A stretch of DNA of 64,000 bases. It comes from Hyphomicrobiales bacterium (lineage in GTDB: Bacteria; Pseudomonadota; Alphaproteobacteria; Rhizobiales; Rhizobiaceae). Position numbers and translations under genes: made by a program. Under the pieces are notes generated by a model. It was not told where the DNA came from. It made no database searches and saw only the letters and a program-made list of their open reading frames with translations. Below, one piece after another: positions 9,021 through 18,687 of the stretch; the stretch's first letter is position 1; each line of letters opens with the position of its first letter. The stretch covers positions 186,001 to 250,000 of the forward strand of contig UCII01000010.1 in assembly GCA_900472485.1 (NCBI GenBank). The letters run 5' to 3'.

Positions 9021-9825
9021 TCGTGGCCAACGCGCCTCCTTCCCCCTCAAGATCGCAGCCGCCGGCGGCCTCCTCTTCCTGCATCTGCCGATCCTGCTGA
9101 TCTTCGTCTATGCCTTCACGACGGAGGAGAAGAGCTATCAGTGGCCACCACCGGGCCTCACCCTGCAATGGTTCGGCATCGCCTGGAACAGGCCGGACGT
9201 CTGGTCGGCCCTGGCACTCTCGGTGCAGGTCGCGACCATCGCAACCGCGATCGCGTTGATCCTCGGCACGCTCTGCGCCGCCGCCGTCAGCCAGACGAAG
9301 TTCTTCGGCCGCGAGGCGATCTCGCTGCTGGTCATCCTGCCGATAGCATTGCCCGGCATCATCACCGGCATTGCCCTGCGCTCCGCCTTCAGCCTGTTCG
9401 ATATCCCCTTTTCGGTCTGGACCATCGTTCTCGGCCATGCCACCTTCTGCGTCGTCGTTGTTTATAACAATGCCGTCGCCCGCTTCCGCCGAACCTCCGG
9501 CTCGCTCATCGAGGCATCGATGGATCTCGGAGCCGATGGCTTCCAGACCTTCCGCCATGTCGTCCTGCCAAATATCGGCACGGCGCTGCTGGCAGGCGGC
9601 ATGCTTGCCTTTGCGCTGTCCTTCGATGAAGTCATCGTCACCACCTTCACCGGCGGCCAGCAGATGACGCTGCCGATCTGGATGCTGGAGGAACTCATCC
9701 GCCCGCGCCAACGGCCCGTAACCAACGTCGTCGCCATGGTCGTCGTGCTTGTCACCTTCCTACCGATCCTGGCAGCCTACTATCTTACCCGCGACGGCGA
9801 CCAGATCGCCGGCGGCGGCAAATGA
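9010..9825 (+). CDS. ABC transporter permease, polyamine type (YdcV/PotC-like)
   Basis: A 271-residue inner-membrane protein with about six transmembrane helices and an EAA loop ([20 protein letters not shown]). It is the second permease of the ydcSTUV-like transporter. The dehydrogenase gene follows after 13 bp with an aaagggagag Shine-Dalgarno, so it is most likely in the same operon. Confidence 0.93.
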   Translation: MRSDRGQRASFPLKIAAAGGLLFLHLPILLIFVYAFTTEEKSYQWPPPGLTLQWFGIAWNRPDVWSALALSVQVATIATAIALILGTLCAAAVSQTKFFGREAISLLVILPIALPGIITGIALRSAFSLFDIPFSVWTIVLGHATFCVVVVYNNAVARFRRTSGSLIEASMDLGADGFQTFRHVVLPNIGTALLAGGMLAFALSFDEVIVTTFTGGQQMTLPIWMLEELIRPRQRPVTNVVAMVVVLVTFLPILAAYYLTRDGDQIAGGGK

Positions 9826-9838
9826 AAGGGAGAGAATA

Positions 9839-11266
9839 ATGGATACCCAAATGTTGATCGGCTCCCGCTTCGAGGCCGGCACGGAAACGGAAGAACGCGT
9901 TCTCAACCCGAAGACAGGCGAGATCGTTCTCAACTTGCCCGAGGCGTCACTCGGCCAGATCGATGCCGCCGTCGACGCTGCCGAAAAAGCCTTTACGAGC
10001 TGGTCGCAAACGACCCCAAGCCAGCGTTCGGCCTATCTCCTCAAGATCGCCGATGCTATTGAGCGCGATGCAGAAGGCTTCGCCGCGTTGGAAGCGCTGA
10101 ACTGCGGCAAGCCGATCAACGCAGTGCTCAACGATGAGATCCCGGCGATCGTCGACTGCTACCGCTTCTTTGCCGGCGCGGTGCGCAACCTCCATGGCCC
10201 GGTCGCCGGCGAATATCTGCCCGGCCATACCTCGATGATCCGCCGTGATCCCATCGGCATCGTCGGCTCGATTGCACCGTGGAACTATCCGCTGATGATG
10301 ATGGCCTGGAAGCTGGCACCGGCCATTGCCGGGGGCAACACCGTCGTCTTCAAACCCTCCGAGCAGACGCCACTGACGGCGCTGAAGATGGCCAAGCTGC
10401 TGGCGGATGTACTGCCGGAAGGTGTCGTCAACGTCATTCTCGGCCGCGGCGAGAGCGTCGGCAACGCGCTGATCAACCACCCGAAGATCGGCATGGTCTC
10501 CATCACCGGCGACGTCGCAACCGGCAAGAAGGTACTGGCCGCCGCCGCTAAGACGGTCAAGCGCACGCATCTCGAACTCGGCGGCAAGGCTCCCGTCATC
10601 GTCTTCGACGACGCCGATATCGACGCCGTCGTGTCAGGCATCCGCACCTTCGGCTACTACAATGCCGGCCAGGATTGCACCGCCGCCTGCCGCATCTATG
10701 CCGACGCAAAAGTCTATGACAACTTCGTCGCCGACCTGACGTCTGCCGTCTCTAGCATCAAGTTCAACCTCGCCGACGACACGGAAAACGAGATCGGCCC
10801 GCTGATATCCAAGCGCCAGCGCGATCGCGTCGAAAGCTTCGTCACCCGCGCCGCCGAGCACAAGCACATGGAGATCACGACAGGCGGCAAGATTTCCGGC
10901 GAACGCGGCTTCTTCTACGCACCGACCGTCGTTGCCGGCGCTACGCAGGATGACGAGATCGTCCGCCGCGAAGTCTTCGGGCCTGTGGTCTCCGTAACGC
11001 GTTTCACCAATGCCGACGACGCCGTCACCTGGGCCAATGACAGCGACTACGGCCTCGCCTCCTCGGTGTGGACAAAGGACATCAGCCGCGGCATGCAGAC
11101 CGCTGCCCGCCTGCAATATGGCTGCACCTGGATCAACACCCACTTCATGCTGGTCAACGAAATGCCCCATGGCGGCCTCAAGCAATCCGGCTACGGCAAG
11201 GATATGTCGGTCTACGCGATCGAAGACTACACCGCCGTGCGGCATGTGATGATCAATCACGGGTGA
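9839..11266 (+). CDS. NAD-dependent aldehyde dehydrogenase, gamma-aminobutyraldehyde type (YdcW/PatD-like)
   Basis: A 475-residue ALDH-superfamily enzyme. It shows the NAD-binding segment ([20 protein letters not shown]), catalytic Glu in LELGGKAP and catalytic Cys in [13 protein letters not shown]. The DCTA variant at the nucleophile is typical of the YdcW/PatD group, which oxidises 4-aminobutanal to GABA. The position behind a polyamine-type ABC transporter supports use of putrescine-derived aldehydes. The substrate is inferred; other amino-aldehydes are possible. ATG 9839 has a strong Shine-Dalgarno. Confidence 0.88.
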   Translation: MDTQMLIGSRFEAGTETEERVLNPKTGEIVLNLPEASLGQIDAAVDAAEKAFTSWSQTTPSQRSAYLLKIADAIERDAEGFAALEALNCGKPINAVLNDEIPAIVDCYRFFAGAVRNLHGPVAGEYLPGHTSMIRRDPIGIVGSIAPWNYPLMMMAWKLAPAIAGGNTVVFKPSEQTPLTALKMAKLLADVLPEGVVNVILGRGESVGNALINHPKIGMVSITGDVATGKKVLAAAAKTVKRTHLELGGKAPVIVFDDADIDAVVSGIRTFGYYNAGQDCTAACRIYADAKVYDNFVADLTSAVSSIKFNLADDTENEIGPLISKRQRDRVESFVTRAAEHKHMEITTGGKISGERGFFYAPTVVAGATQDDEIVRREVFGPVVSVTRFTNADDAVTWANDSDYGLASSVWTKDISRGMQTAARLQYGCTWINTHFMLVNEMPHGGLKQSGYGKDMSVYAIEDYTAVRHVMINHG

Positions 11267-11315
11267 TGTGGGGTTTCTGTAAAACAAACGTTCCCGTGCC
11301 TGTGTGACACCGCAC

Positions 11316-11345
11316 CCCCCTCTGTGCCGATAGGGACAGAGGGGG
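11316..11345 (+). terminator. GC-rich hairpin downstream of the dehydrogenase
   Basis: A perfect 10-bp inverted repeat (ccccctctgt / acagaggggg) with a 10-nt loop lies 50 bp past the dehydrogenase stop. There is no U tract. The arm sequence recurs in the 28.2-kb and 28.3-kb repeats, so it is a degenerate member of that repeat family that may also help end the transcript. Confidence 0.5.
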
Positions 11346-11452
11346 ATCGCACTCTCCACAATTCCCCAACCACCGCCAAAACCAAACCGCCCTCGGAACA
11401 AATCACCCTCCTCCCGCGTCTTTAAGAAGTACAACGCAGAGGAGACTGCTAA

Positions 11453-11626
11453 ATGCTGAAATGGGCTCTCATTTTCTTTGTGATTTCTTTGATCAGCGGC
11501 TTTTTCGGCTTTTCCGGCGTGTCCGCGGCAACCGCAACCATTGCGCGCGTTCTCTTCGCCATCTTCCTGATCATCTTCCTGGTATTCCTGATCCTCGCCG
11601 TCATGGCCGGCAACGCCGTCGTTTGA
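11453..11626 (+). CDS. Small DUF1328 (YtjA-like) membrane protein
   Basis: A 57-residue, almost wholly hydrophobic protein starting [20 protein letters not shown] and ending in a second hydrophobic stretch ([20 protein letters not shown]). Length and pattern match the DUF1328/YtjA family of small inner-membrane proteins, whose role is not established. The start ATG 11453 follows an ggaga Shine-Dalgarno. It appears to be a single-gene unit convergent with the next gene. Confidence 0.85.
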   Translation: MLKWALIFFVISLISGFFGFSGVSAATATIARVLFAIFLIIFLVFLILAVMAGNAVV

Positions 11627-11657
11627 CGGCAGGGATCATCGGCGCATCGGGGCGGGC

Positions 11658-12332
11658 CTAGATCAGGCTCGCCCCGACATTTATGGCGAGCGCCAGAATT
11701 GTCGTGTTGAACAGGAACGAGAGGATCGCGTGCAGAAGCGCCAGCTTACGCATCGAGACGGTGGAAATGCCGATATCGGCAGTCTGCGCCGCCACGCCGA
11801 TCGTGAAGGAGAAATACAGAAAATCCCAATAGATCGGCTCCTCCACCGGTTCGGCGAATTTCAGCCCCTGCCCCTTGCCAGGAATGCTATAGAACCGGTG
11901 CGCATAGTGGATGGTGAAGAGCGTGTGCAGGAAGGTCCAGGATATCAGGATCGTCACGATCGCCATCATCACACGATAGAAGGCGACTTGGGGTGAGGCG
12001 TCCTTGACGCCAAGCAGATCAAGGGCAATGCCGCCGACGCTCGCGAGCGCCGCCGCAATCGACAGAAACAGCAGAAAGCCGTCCGAGAAATCGAGATCGG
12101 CCGAGCGCTTGCGGATGCGCTGCGGGTCGGCCGTCAGCATTCGATAGAGGCTGTATATTATGAAGACGACCGCGGTCGCATCCCAGGCGATCAGCAGATT
12201 GCCGGCATTGAGATCACGTGATGTCAGAAGCAGGAAGACGGCAATACCGGCAAGCACGGAAATCAGGATGACATGGTGCTTGCGCCACAGCATGAGCCCC
12301 TTGGAACGATGCAAAAATCCGTTCGCATCCAT
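11658..12332 (-). CDS. DUF1345 family membrane protein
   Basis: A 224-residue integral membrane protein with about five hydrophobic segments (for example ILISVLAGIAVFLLL, AVVFIIYSLYRML, LALLHAILSFLFNTTILALA). The segment YWDFLYFSFTIGVAAQTADI is the family's most recognisable part. The start is set at ATG 12332, preceded by aggaga; codons further upstream look non-coding. Biological function unknown. It is downstream of the SDR gene on the same strand but separated from it by a good terminator. Confidence 0.82.
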   Translation of the reverse strand: MDANGFLHRSKGLMLWRKHHVILISVLAGIAVFLLLTSRDLNAGNLLIAWDATAVVFIIYSLYRMLTADPQRIRKRSADLDFSDGFLLFLSIAAALASVGGIALDLLGVKDASPQVAFYRVMMAIVTILISWTFLHTLFTIHYAHRFYSIPGKGQGLKFAEPVEEPIYWDFLYFSFTIGVAAQTADIGISTVSMRKLALLHAILSFLFNTTILALAINVGASLI

Positions 12333-12395
12333 GCCATTCTCCTGATCGCAAATCGCCGTTACAAACCGATTCGCCGACGAGAGTGGCAAATAAAA

Positions 12396-12420
12396 GGAAG
12401 CCCCGCAATACAGGGCTTCC
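12396..12420 (-). terminator. Rho-independent terminator of the minus-strand catabolic operon
   Basis: Reading the minus strand after the SDR stop codon, an 8-bp stem (ggaagccc / gggcttcc) is followed by TTTTA (plus positions 12392-12395 are AAAA). This is a textbook intrinsic terminator ending the long operon that starts at the solute-binding-protein gene near 21.9 kb. Confidence 0.8.
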
Positions 12421-12437
12421 GACCTTCAAATGCAGCC

Positions 12438-13169
12438 TTAGCCTGTCCAGCCGCCGTCGATGACGTGGATCTGGCCGGTCGTGAAGCCCGCCTCATCGCC
12501 GGCGAGATAGGTCACCAGCGCGGCGATCTCTTCGGCGGTCGCGATGCGGCCCATCGGCTGGCGGGCAATAAAGTCCTTCATCGCCTTCTCATAGTCGCCG
12601 GTTGCCTTCAGCCGCTCATGCAGCGAAGGGCTGTCGACCGTGCCGGGGCAAATCGCATTGGCGCGGATGCCTTTGGCAACGAAATCGGCAGCGATCGACT
12701 TGGTAAGGCCGATCACGGCAGCCTTGGAGGCGCAATAGGCGAAACGGTTCGGCACGCCCTTCACGCTGGAAGCAACGGAGGACATGTTGACGATCGAGCC
12801 CTTGCCCTTTTCCAGCATCCCGGGCAGGAAAGCGCGGCAGGTCGTGTACATCGCCTTGGCATTGAGGTTGAAGGAGAAATCCCAGTCCTTTTCCTCGCAG
12901 TCGAGGATCGTGCCGGCATGCACGAAACCGGCGCAGTTGAACAGTACGTCGATCGGGCCAAGTTCCTCTGCATAGGCATTGACGGCTGCACCGTCGAGCA
13001 CATTCAGCACATGCTTGGTGGCACCGTCCAGCGTCGAGAGCGTCTGCTCGTTGATGTCGGTGGCGTAGACATGCGCGCCAAGCGAGATGAAGCGCTCCGC
13101 CGACGCCCGGCCGATGCCTTGCCCCGCCGCCGTGATGACGACCTTCTTGCCTTCCAACCCGTGACCCAT
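12438..13169 (-). CDS. Short-chain dehydrogenase, 2-keto-3-deoxy-L-fuconate dehydrogenase-like
   Basis: A 243-residue classical SDR. It shows the cofactor motif TAAGQGIGRAS (residues 13-23), NCAG in place of NNAG, catalytic Ser in NMSSVAS, and YCASK. Asp after the Rossmann fold (YATDIN) favours NAD over NADP. It resembles the DHRS6 / 2-keto-3-deoxy-L-fuconate dehydrogenase branch, fitting the acid-sugar dehydratase and fuconolactonase-like genes of this locus. It is the last gene of the minus arm, 104 bp after the solute-binding-like gene. Confidence 0.82.
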   Translation of the reverse strand: MGHGLEGKKVVITAAGQGIGRASAERFISLGAHVYATDINEQTLSTLDGATKHVLNVLDGAAVNAYAEELGPIDVLFNCAGFVHAGTILDCEEKDWDFSFNLNAKAMYTTCRAFLPGMLEKGKGSIVNMSSVASSVKGVPNRFAYCASKAAVIGLTKSIAADFVAKGIRANAICPGTVDSPSLHERLKATGDYEKAMKDFIARQPMGRIATAEEIAALVTYLAGDEAGFTTGQIHVIDGGWTG

Positions 13170-13273
13170 GATCCTGATCCTTTCTCCGGGACCATGATCC
13201 TATCCATTCGCCGGCTGCGTCGCCGAAACCCAGACAAGATCATGCAATAACAATCAGTTGACGCAGTTCTTCC

Positions 13274-14407
13274 TCAACCCTCGAAGGACTGCGCAAAGCG
13301 TCGGTTCAGCTTGTCGATAAGGACTGTATGTTGTTCGCCGGCTCGCAGTCCATTGCTAATCGTCTCGGATGCGTCGCTTTGAAATGCCATGTAGCCGTCG
13401 TGCCGCGGCCGCACATAGGCGCCCTCCAGCGTCGCGCGCGTATTGCGGTAAAAATCGAGCGCCGGCATATTGACCGCATCGCTGACCCAGGCGTCGGCGT
13501 GACCCGGCTGTCCGTTTCCGCTTGCATATATGCCTGCCTGCACCGGCCCACCGGCGATCCAGCGCGCAAAGGCCTTCGCCTCCTCCGGCGCCTTTGTCCG
13601 TGCCGACACGGCAATGCCGGTGCCACCGAGCGCCGAACCATTCGGCGGCCGCCTGTCGATAACTGGCATATCCGCAAAGGCAATCCGTGCCGGCCTGAAA
13701 CCCGCAAAGGAATAATTGACGTAACCGTAGATGAAGGGCGACGCCACATGGGGGCTCTCGGGCTGGCCCATCAGGTCGAGCACGGCGATCGGGTCCATCT
13801 CGTAACAGCGGGCATCCATACCGGCGACGATCCGCGCCATCCAGTCGAGCACCGCTTCGCCGTCTGCTTTCGCGATGAAATCCGGACCCTCAATGCTGCA
13901 GGGGGCGCCGAGATGAGCAGCCAGCGTGATGAAGGTCATCAGCGAATGCGGCGGCCGCATCGGCAGAATCGCCTTGCCTTCCTTGGCAAGCGTCACGAAC
14001 TCGGCAAGGTCCTTGACCGGCGCGTTCAGCCGATCGGGCCGATAGGCCTGCACCTGCGTCGCCGCATCGAGTGGAAAGGCCCATTGCCGGCCCTGCCAGT
14101 TGTAGCTTGAATAGGAGCGGCCGACAGTGCCGCCTGCGATCGCCGCGATTTCATCCGCATGTTCAGCATCATCGAGGGGCAGCAGGCAGTTCTCGCGGGT
14201 GATCTGGCCGACATGCGGATGATCGATGACGATGAGATCGTATTGCGCGGCGAGCTCTTCGACCGGAAAGGTCTCGAAATCCTGTAGCGACCGCTTTTCC
14301 CAACCGATCTCGACGCCGGTCTTTTCCTGCCACATCTTCGAGCAGGCAATCATCGGATCATAGCCGCGGGGATGCGACCATGTCATTCCCTTCAGCTTCA
14401 CCATCAT
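13274..14407 (-). CDS. Leaderless solute-binding-like protein in a catabolic operon
   Basis: A 377-residue protein that looks like a family 1 extracellular solute-binding protein (a typical C-terminal lobe with [13 protein letters not shown] and ASGNGQPG) but starts [18 protein letters not shown], with no signal peptide or lipobox. Its start overlaps the preceding MaoC stop by 4 bp (ATGA), so no leader was missed. A distinctive motif [14 protein letters not shown] lies near residue 60. It may be a cytoplasmic small-molecule binder or sensor acting with the neighbouring enzymes. That role is inference; the real transport-associated binding protein of this locus lies at 20.6-22.0 kb. Confidence 0.75.
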   Translation of the reverse strand: MMVKLKGMTWSHPRGYDPMIACSKMWQEKTGVEIGWEKRSLQDFETFPVEELAAQYDLIVIDHPHVGQITRENCLLPLDDAEHADEIAAIAGGTVGRSYSSYNWQGRQWAFPLDAATQVQAYRPDRLNAPVKDLAEFVTLAKEGKAILPMRPPHSLMTFITLAAHLGAPCSIEGPDFIAKADGEAVLDWMARIVAGMDARCYEMDPIAVLDLMGQPESPHVASPFIYGYVNYSFAGFRPARIAFADMPVIDRRPPNGSALGGTGIAVSARTKAPEEAKAFARWIAGGPVQAGIYASGNGQPGHADAWVSDAVNMPALDFYRNTRATLEGAYVRPRHDGYMAFQSDASETISNGLRAGEQHTVLIDKLNRRFAQSFEG

Positions 14408-14865
14408 GCCTTCCCCGCGCTCGGCTTCCGCTCGACGACCAGGATATGATCGGCGGCAAGTACGACTTCGTCGCGCTGGTTCAGCACTTCGCAGCGTTCA
14501 ACGACACGACCGGACGCCGGCCGTTTCGGATCATCCTCCTTCGCCGAGATGGTGACGCGCGTGCGGATCGTATCGCCGATATGCACCGGGCGGACGAAGC
14601 GGAGCCGGTCGTAGCCATAGGAAAAGGCGACGGGATTGATGAGCGAGGCGGTGAGCCCGACGCCGATCGCAAAGATCATCGTGCCGTGCGCGATGCGCTG
14701 GCCGCCGGGCAAGGTCCTGGCGAACTCCGCATCCATGTGATGCGGGAAGAAATCGCCGGTATGACCGGCATGGACAACGAAATCGGTCTCGGTAATCGTC
14801 CGTCCCGTGGTCATCCTGACGTGGCCGAGTTCGTAATCTTCGAAATAGAGGGTTTGTTCTGCCAT
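14404..14865 (-). CDS. MaoC-like hot-dog dehydratase (first copy)
   Basis: A 153-residue single-domain MaoC protein. It starts [17 protein letters not shown] and carries the hydratase-like segment [23 protein letters not shown], containing the Asp and His expected of (R)-specific enoyl-CoA hydratases, and [19 protein letters not shown]. Such proteins hydrate or dehydrate CoA thioesters. It sits between the Gfo/Idh oxidoreductase (3 bp gap) and the leaderless binding-like protein (4 bp overlap). A second MaoC protein of the same locus is at 23.9 kb. Its substrate is unknown. Confidence 0.85.
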   Translation of the reverse strand: MAEQTLYFEDYELGHVRMTTGRTITETDFVVHAGHTGDFFPHHMDAEFARTLPGGQRIAHGTMIFAIGVGLTASLINPVAFSYGYDRLRFVRPVHIGDTIRTRVTISAKEDDPKRPASGRVVERCEVLNQRDEVVLAADHILVVERKPSAGKA

Positions 14866-14868
14866 TGC

Positions 14869-15942
14869 TCAAGCCTTTGGAAGTTCTGCAATCGGTGTCG
14901 CTGGTGTGGCGCTCGATTGATAAGCTGCCTCGACAAGGGCCATGGTCTGCCAGGCATCCTCGACGGAGCCGATCAGTTCCTGATCCTCGCCGGATGCGAA
15001 GCGCTGCAGGTTGGCCATGCGGTTGACGAAGGCATCCGGGAACCAGGCGCCCTCCAGCTTGATCTCGACCCAATCGCTGCCACCCTCGGGACGAATCCAC
15101 AGCTCGTCCGGCTCGCCGCGCGGATAGTCGAGATTGACGCCCAATTTCACATAAGCAGCACCCTTGGTGCCGGCGATGCGAAACTCGCAGGCCTGGAACT
15201 TGCGGCCGAAATCATAGTCGTGATTGACCGAGAGCACACAGCGAACCTTGTCGCCATAATCGAGGATTGCCGCCGTCCGCGTCTGCGCGACATCATGATT
15301 GGGATGGCCGATGGTCTTGGCATGAATGCCTTGGGGATTGCCGAGCAGCCCACGAATGAAATCGAGATAGTGGATCGAGTGCATGGCGATCTCGATCCGC
15401 GGCAGGCCTTTCAGGAAAGGCCAGAGCCCCCACGGTGTCGCAAGCGCCAGCCATGCGTCGAAATCGACGACCTCGCCGAGACAGCCTTTGTTCACGGCAT
15501 CATAAAGCGCCAGCATCATCGGCGCGAAGCGAAGCTGGAAATTGACGGCCGCCTTGATATCCCGCTCGCGGCAGACGCGCAGGATTTCCGTCGCCCCGGC
15601 AAGATCGTTGCCCATCGGCTTCTGGATCAGCGCGTAGGCGCCGCGCGGCAGCTTGCCGAGAATAGAGGCGTGGGCAGCGGGTGGCGTCGCCAGATCGAAG
15701 ATCGCACGCTCGACGGCAAGGGCTTCTGCCTCTGAGGCGAAAGCTCGAATACCCCATTGAGCCGCCAGCGCCGCCGCCTTCTCGGCGTTCGGATCGTAAA
15801 GACCCGCGACCGGAAAGCCGGCCTGCTTATAAGCCGGAAGATGCGCGTCGCCGACAATGCTGCCCGCACCGAAGATCAAGATGGGGCGAGGATTTGTAGG
15901 TTTAGGCCACCATTGGCGGAGAGATTTGGGATCGAAGGTCAT
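14869..15942 (-). CDS. Gfo/Idh/MocA family oxidoreductase
   Basis: A 357-residue NAD(P)-dependent sugar or cyclitol dehydrogenase. The N-terminal Rossmann domain (ILIFGAGSIVGDAHLPAYKQ) is followed by the family's signature LIQKPMG, in place of the usual EKP, and a C-terminal alpha/beta domain. The catalytic His candidate lies in EIAMHSIHYLDFIRG. It might be the sugar dehydrogenase of this pathway, which otherwise lacks a clear one. It is separated from the upstream mutarotase gene by a palindromic repeat. Confidence 0.85.
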   Translation of the reverse strand: MTFDPKSLRQWWPKPTNPRPILIFGAGSIVGDAHLPAYKQAGFPVAGLYDPNAEKAAALAAQWGIRAFASEAEALAVERAIFDLATPPAAHASILGKLPRGAYALIQKPMGNDLAGATEILRVCRERDIKAAVNFQLRFAPMMLALYDAVNKGCLGEVVDFDAWLALATPWGLWPFLKGLPRIEIAMHSIHYLDFIRGLLGNPQGIHAKTIGHPNHDVAQTRTAAILDYGDKVRCVLSVNHDYDFGRKFQACEFRIAGTKGAAYVKLGVNLDYPRGEPDELWIRPEGGSDWVEIKLEGAWFPDAFVNRMANLQRFASGEDQELIGSVEDAWQTMALVEAAYQSSATPATPIAELPKA

Positions 15943-15945
15943 AAC

Positions 15946-16085
15946 ACCCTCCCCTTGAGGGGGAGGGTCGGACCAACGGTCCGGGGAGGGGTGATCCCTC
16001 CTCGTGCGAAAACGGCAACGCTTTGCGGCCGGAGCATCACCCCCACCCGCGCGTTCCGCGCGACCTCCCCCCTCAAGGGGGAGGT
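15946..16085. repeat. Palindromic intergenic mosaic within the catabolic operon
   Basis: The gap between the oxidoreductase and mutarotase genes holds two GC-rich stems of similar sequence, 15946-15968 (accctcccc / ggggagggt) and 16063-16085 (acctccccc / gggggaggt), with a 6-8 bp stem in between (gcgcg ttc cgcgc region). Being palindromic, they can pair internally or with each other. They interrupt the operon's coding continuity and may modulate distal expression. Confidence 0.65.
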
Positions 16086-16116
16086 GACCGCTTTGCGGTC
16101 TGTTCCACTCCAGCCT

Positions 16117-16446
16117 CTAATCATGATGAAACACCTCTTCCATCATGGCCCACCACTCGCCCTCCTTGCGGGTTTCGAGCGGCTTCTGGCAAGGCATGCA
16201 GACGGACCACCATTCCTGGTTCTTCGGGCTCGCGGCCATCTTGCGCATGTCGGCCTCGAAGTCCGTGCCGACATATTCCCAATAGCCGAAGAGCAGGTTT
16301 TCCGGCTCTTTCAGGAAGATCGAATAGTGGGTGATGTTGCAGTCTGAGATCAGCGCCAGGATCTCGGGCCAGACGGCCGCATGCAGCGCCTTGTATTCCG
16401 CAACCTTAGCCGGCTCCAGGCCGATCACCATTCCCATCCGCTGCAT
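16117..16446 (-). CDS. L-rhamnose mutarotase family protein (RhaM/DUF718)
   Basis: A 109-residue ferredoxin-like protein starting MQRMGMVIGLEPAKVAEYKALH, with HYSIFLKEPENLLFGYWEY and NQEWWSVCMPCQKPL, the hallmarks of the RhaM family that interconverts anomers of L-rhamnose or L-fucose. It is encoded 13 bp after the enolase-superfamily gene, so a 6-deoxy-hexose or its relative is a plausible substrate of the whole locus. Confidence 0.88.
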   Translation of the reverse strand: MQRMGMVIGLEPAKVAEYKALHAAVWPEILALISDCNITHYSIFLKEPENLLFGYWEYVGTDFEADMRKMAASPKNQEWWSVCMPCQKPLETRKEGEWWAMMEEVFHHD

Positions 16447-16459
16447 GGCCCGTTCCTCC

Positions 16460-17572
16460 TCAGCCGTGGATTTCGCGCGTAAACTCGCCGATCGAGCGCG
16501 CCTTCACGGCTTCCCAATCCCAGGCGATGCCGATGCCGGGTTCCGAAGGAGCGAGCGCCTTGCCGTCGACGATTTCCATGCCCTTCGTCGTGAGGTCGTC
16601 GAGCTGTGGAATGTATTCAACATATTTGCCGTTCGGCACGGCGCAGGTGAGGCTGACATGCAGCTCCATCAGGAAGTGCGGGCAGACGGGAATGTCGAAG
16701 GCTTCGGCGGCATGGGCGACCTTCAGCCAGGGCGTGATGCCGCCGATGCGGGCGACATCCACCTGCACGATCGAGCAGGCGCCTTTCTGCATATACTCCC
16801 GGAAGTGCCGGATCGAATACATGGATTCGCCGACTGCGATCGGCGTCGGCGTCGATCGGGTCAGCCGGATGTGGCCGTCGAGATCATCAGCTGGCAGCGG
16901 CTCCTCGATCCAGGCGAGGTCCAGCTCCTTCAGACGTGCCGCCCGGCGGATCGCCTCATCGACGGTGAAGCCCTGATTGCAGTCGGTCATGATCTCGAAG
17001 CCAGAGCCGAGCGCCAGACGCATCGTCGCCAATCTGTCGTAATCCTCCGAGCCATGCGGCTTGCCGATCTTCACCTTCGAGCCGGAGAAACCCTTAGCCT
17101 TCGCCTGCAGCGCATCTTCGACCAAAGCTTCCTTCTCGATATGCAGCCAGCCGCCTTCCGTCGTGTAGAGCGGGCAACGATCCTTGGCGCCACCGGCAAG
17201 CTTCCAAAGCGGCAGACCTTGCTTCTTGGCCCGCAGGTCCCAAAGCGCGGTATCGACAGCCGCAAGCGCCAGCGCTGTGATCGGACCGATCGTCGTAGCA
17301 TGCGTGGCGAATTCCAGTCTGTGCCAGATTGCCTCGATGCAGTCGGCATCCTCACCGATCAAAAGCGGCACCAGATGATCGGACAGCAGCCGCATGACGG
17401 ACGAGCCACCGGTGCCGATCGTATAGCTGTAGCCGGTGCCGACCGCACCGTCGCTGTCGGTGATGGTGACGATCGGCGTCTCCTGACTGACGAAGCTCTG
17501 GATCGCATCCGTCCGCTTCACTTTCGGCGGCAGGTCGACCATCCGCAATTCAATTTTCTCGATACGTGCCAC
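16460..17572 (-). CDS. Enolase-superfamily (mandelate racemase/MLE) acid-sugar dehydratase
   Basis: A 370-residue enzyme starting at a GTG codon with gagga upstream. Visible are the KxK base motif (GSKVKIGK), metal ligands in IMTDCNQGF, AWIEEPL and AVGESM, and a probable Asp-His dyad (VQVDVARIGG; CPHFLMELH). The set is that of the mandelate racemase subgroup, whose members dehydrate acid sugars to 2-keto-3-deoxy acids. With the mutarotase, the SDR and the lactonase-like gene it suggests L-fuconate or a similar substrate. It is shorter than characterised L-fuconate dehydratases (about 430 aa), so substrate assignment is open. Confidence 0.85.
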   Translation of the reverse strand: MARIEKIELRMVDLPPKVKRTDAIQSFVSQETPIVTITDSDGAVGTGYSYTIGTGGSSVMRLLSDHLVPLLIGEDADCIEAIWHRLEFATHATTIGPITALALAAVDTALWDLRAKKQGLPLWKLAGGAKDRCPLYTTEGGWLHIEKEALVEDALQAKAKGFSGSKVKIGKPHGSEDYDRLATMRLALGSGFEIMTDCNQGFTVDEAIRRAARLKELDLAWIEEPLPADDLDGHIRLTRSTPTPIAVGESMYSIRHFREYMQKGACSIVQVDVARIGGITPWLKVAHAAEAFDIPVCPHFLMELHVSLTCAVPNGKYVEYIPQLDDLTTKGMEIVDGKALAPSEPGIGIAWDWEAVKARSIGEFTREIHG

Positions 17573-17584
17573 GGGAGCTATTCC

Positions 17585-18682
17585 TCAGTTTGCCAGGCTC
17601 TTGCCGGTTTCGGCGGAGAAGAGATGTGCCTGGCTGAGATCGAAGCTCATCTTCAGCTGTTCGCCGCTCTTCAGCGCGCGCGGATTGAGCATGCGCGTCA
17701 CCCACTCACGTCCGGCGAATTCGACAAAGACGAGCGTTTCATTACCGAGCGGTTCGGTAATGGCGACGGGCAGTGTCAGCTCGTGGACGGCAGATTCCGC
17801 GCCCGAATGCAGGCCGTGACCCGTCGGGAAGATGTCGTCGGGCCTGAGACCGAAAGCGACCTTCTCGCCTTCCCTGAGCTTACCGGCAAACTGGCTCGGC
17901 AGCGGTAGACGATCACCATTCTTGAAGGTGAGCTCTTCGCCCTTCAGCGTCGCCTCTTCGATGTTCATCGGCGGCGAACCGATGAAGCCCGCGACGAAGC
18001 GAGTGGCAGGCCGCTTGAACACCTCGTCCGGCGTACCGACCTGCTCGATATAGCCGTCGCGCATGATGACGATGCGGTCGGCCAGCGTCATGGCTTCGAC
18101 CTGGTCGTGCGTGACGTAAACCACCGTCGACTGCACCTTGGCATGCAGCTTCTTGATCTCGGTGCGCATCTGCGTGCGCAGCTTGGCGTCGAGGTTCGAC
18201 AGCGGCTCGTCGAAGAGGAAGACTTCCGGCTGGCGCACGATGGCCCGGCCCATAGCAACGCGCTGACGCTGACCGCCGGAAAGCTGCGCCGGCCGGCGAT
18301 CCATCAGGGCTTCGAGGCTGAGGATAGCAGCGGCTTCGTTGACGCGCCTGTCGATCTCGGCCTGCGGCTGCTTGGCGATCTTCAGCGAAAAGCCCATGTT
18401 CTCGCGCACCGTCATATGCGGATAAAGCGCATAGGACTGGAACACCATGGAGATATTGCGATCGCGCGGCGGCAGGTCGTTGACCACGGTATTGCCAATC
18501 TCGATCGTGCCGTCGGAGACATCTTCAAGGCCGGCGATCATGCGCAGCGTCGTCGACTTGCCGCAGCCGGATGGGCCGACGAGCGCGATGAACTCCTTGT
18601 CCGCGATGTCGAGATCGATCCCGTGGACGATTTCCAGCGCGCCGTAGCGCTTGACGAGTTTTTTAAGGGAAACCTGAGCCAT
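17585..18682 (-). CDS. Sugar ABC transporter ATPase (UgpC/MsmK-like)
   Basis: A 365-residue CUT1-type ATPase. It shows Walker [10 protein letters not shown], signature [15 protein letters not shown], Walker [12 protein letters not shown], switch VTHDQVEA, and a C-terminal TOBE/OB regulatory region. ATG 18682 gives the standard start MAQVSLKKLVKRYG; the upstream extension overlaps the permease gene. It serves the two permeases and binding protein encoded just upstream. Confidence 0.94.
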   Translation of the reverse strand: MAQVSLKKLVKRYGALEIVHGIDLDIADKEFIALVGPSGCGKSTTLRMIAGLEDVSDGTIEIGNTVVNDLPPRDRNISMVFQSYALYPHMTVRENMGFSLKIAKQPQAEIDRRVNEAAAILSLEALMDRRPAQLSGGQRQRVAMGRAIVRQPEVFLFDEPLSNLDAKLRTQMRTEIKKLHAKVQSTVVYVTHDQVEAMTLADRIVIMRDGYIEQVGTPDEVFKRPATRFVAGFIGSPPMNIEEATLKGEELTFKNGDRLPLPSQFAGKLREGEKVAFGLRPDDIFPTGHGLHSGAESAVHELTLPVAITEPLGNETLVFVEFAGREWVTRMLNPRALKSGEQLKMSFDLSQAHLFSAETGKSLAN

Positions 18683-18687
18683 TGAGA

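Noticed and set aside
13328..14110. Long plus-strand open frames antisense to the leaderless binding-like gene and many other genes
   Set aside because: High-GC codon bias makes long antisense frames common; the minus-strand proteins carry recognisable family motifs while the antisense ones do not.
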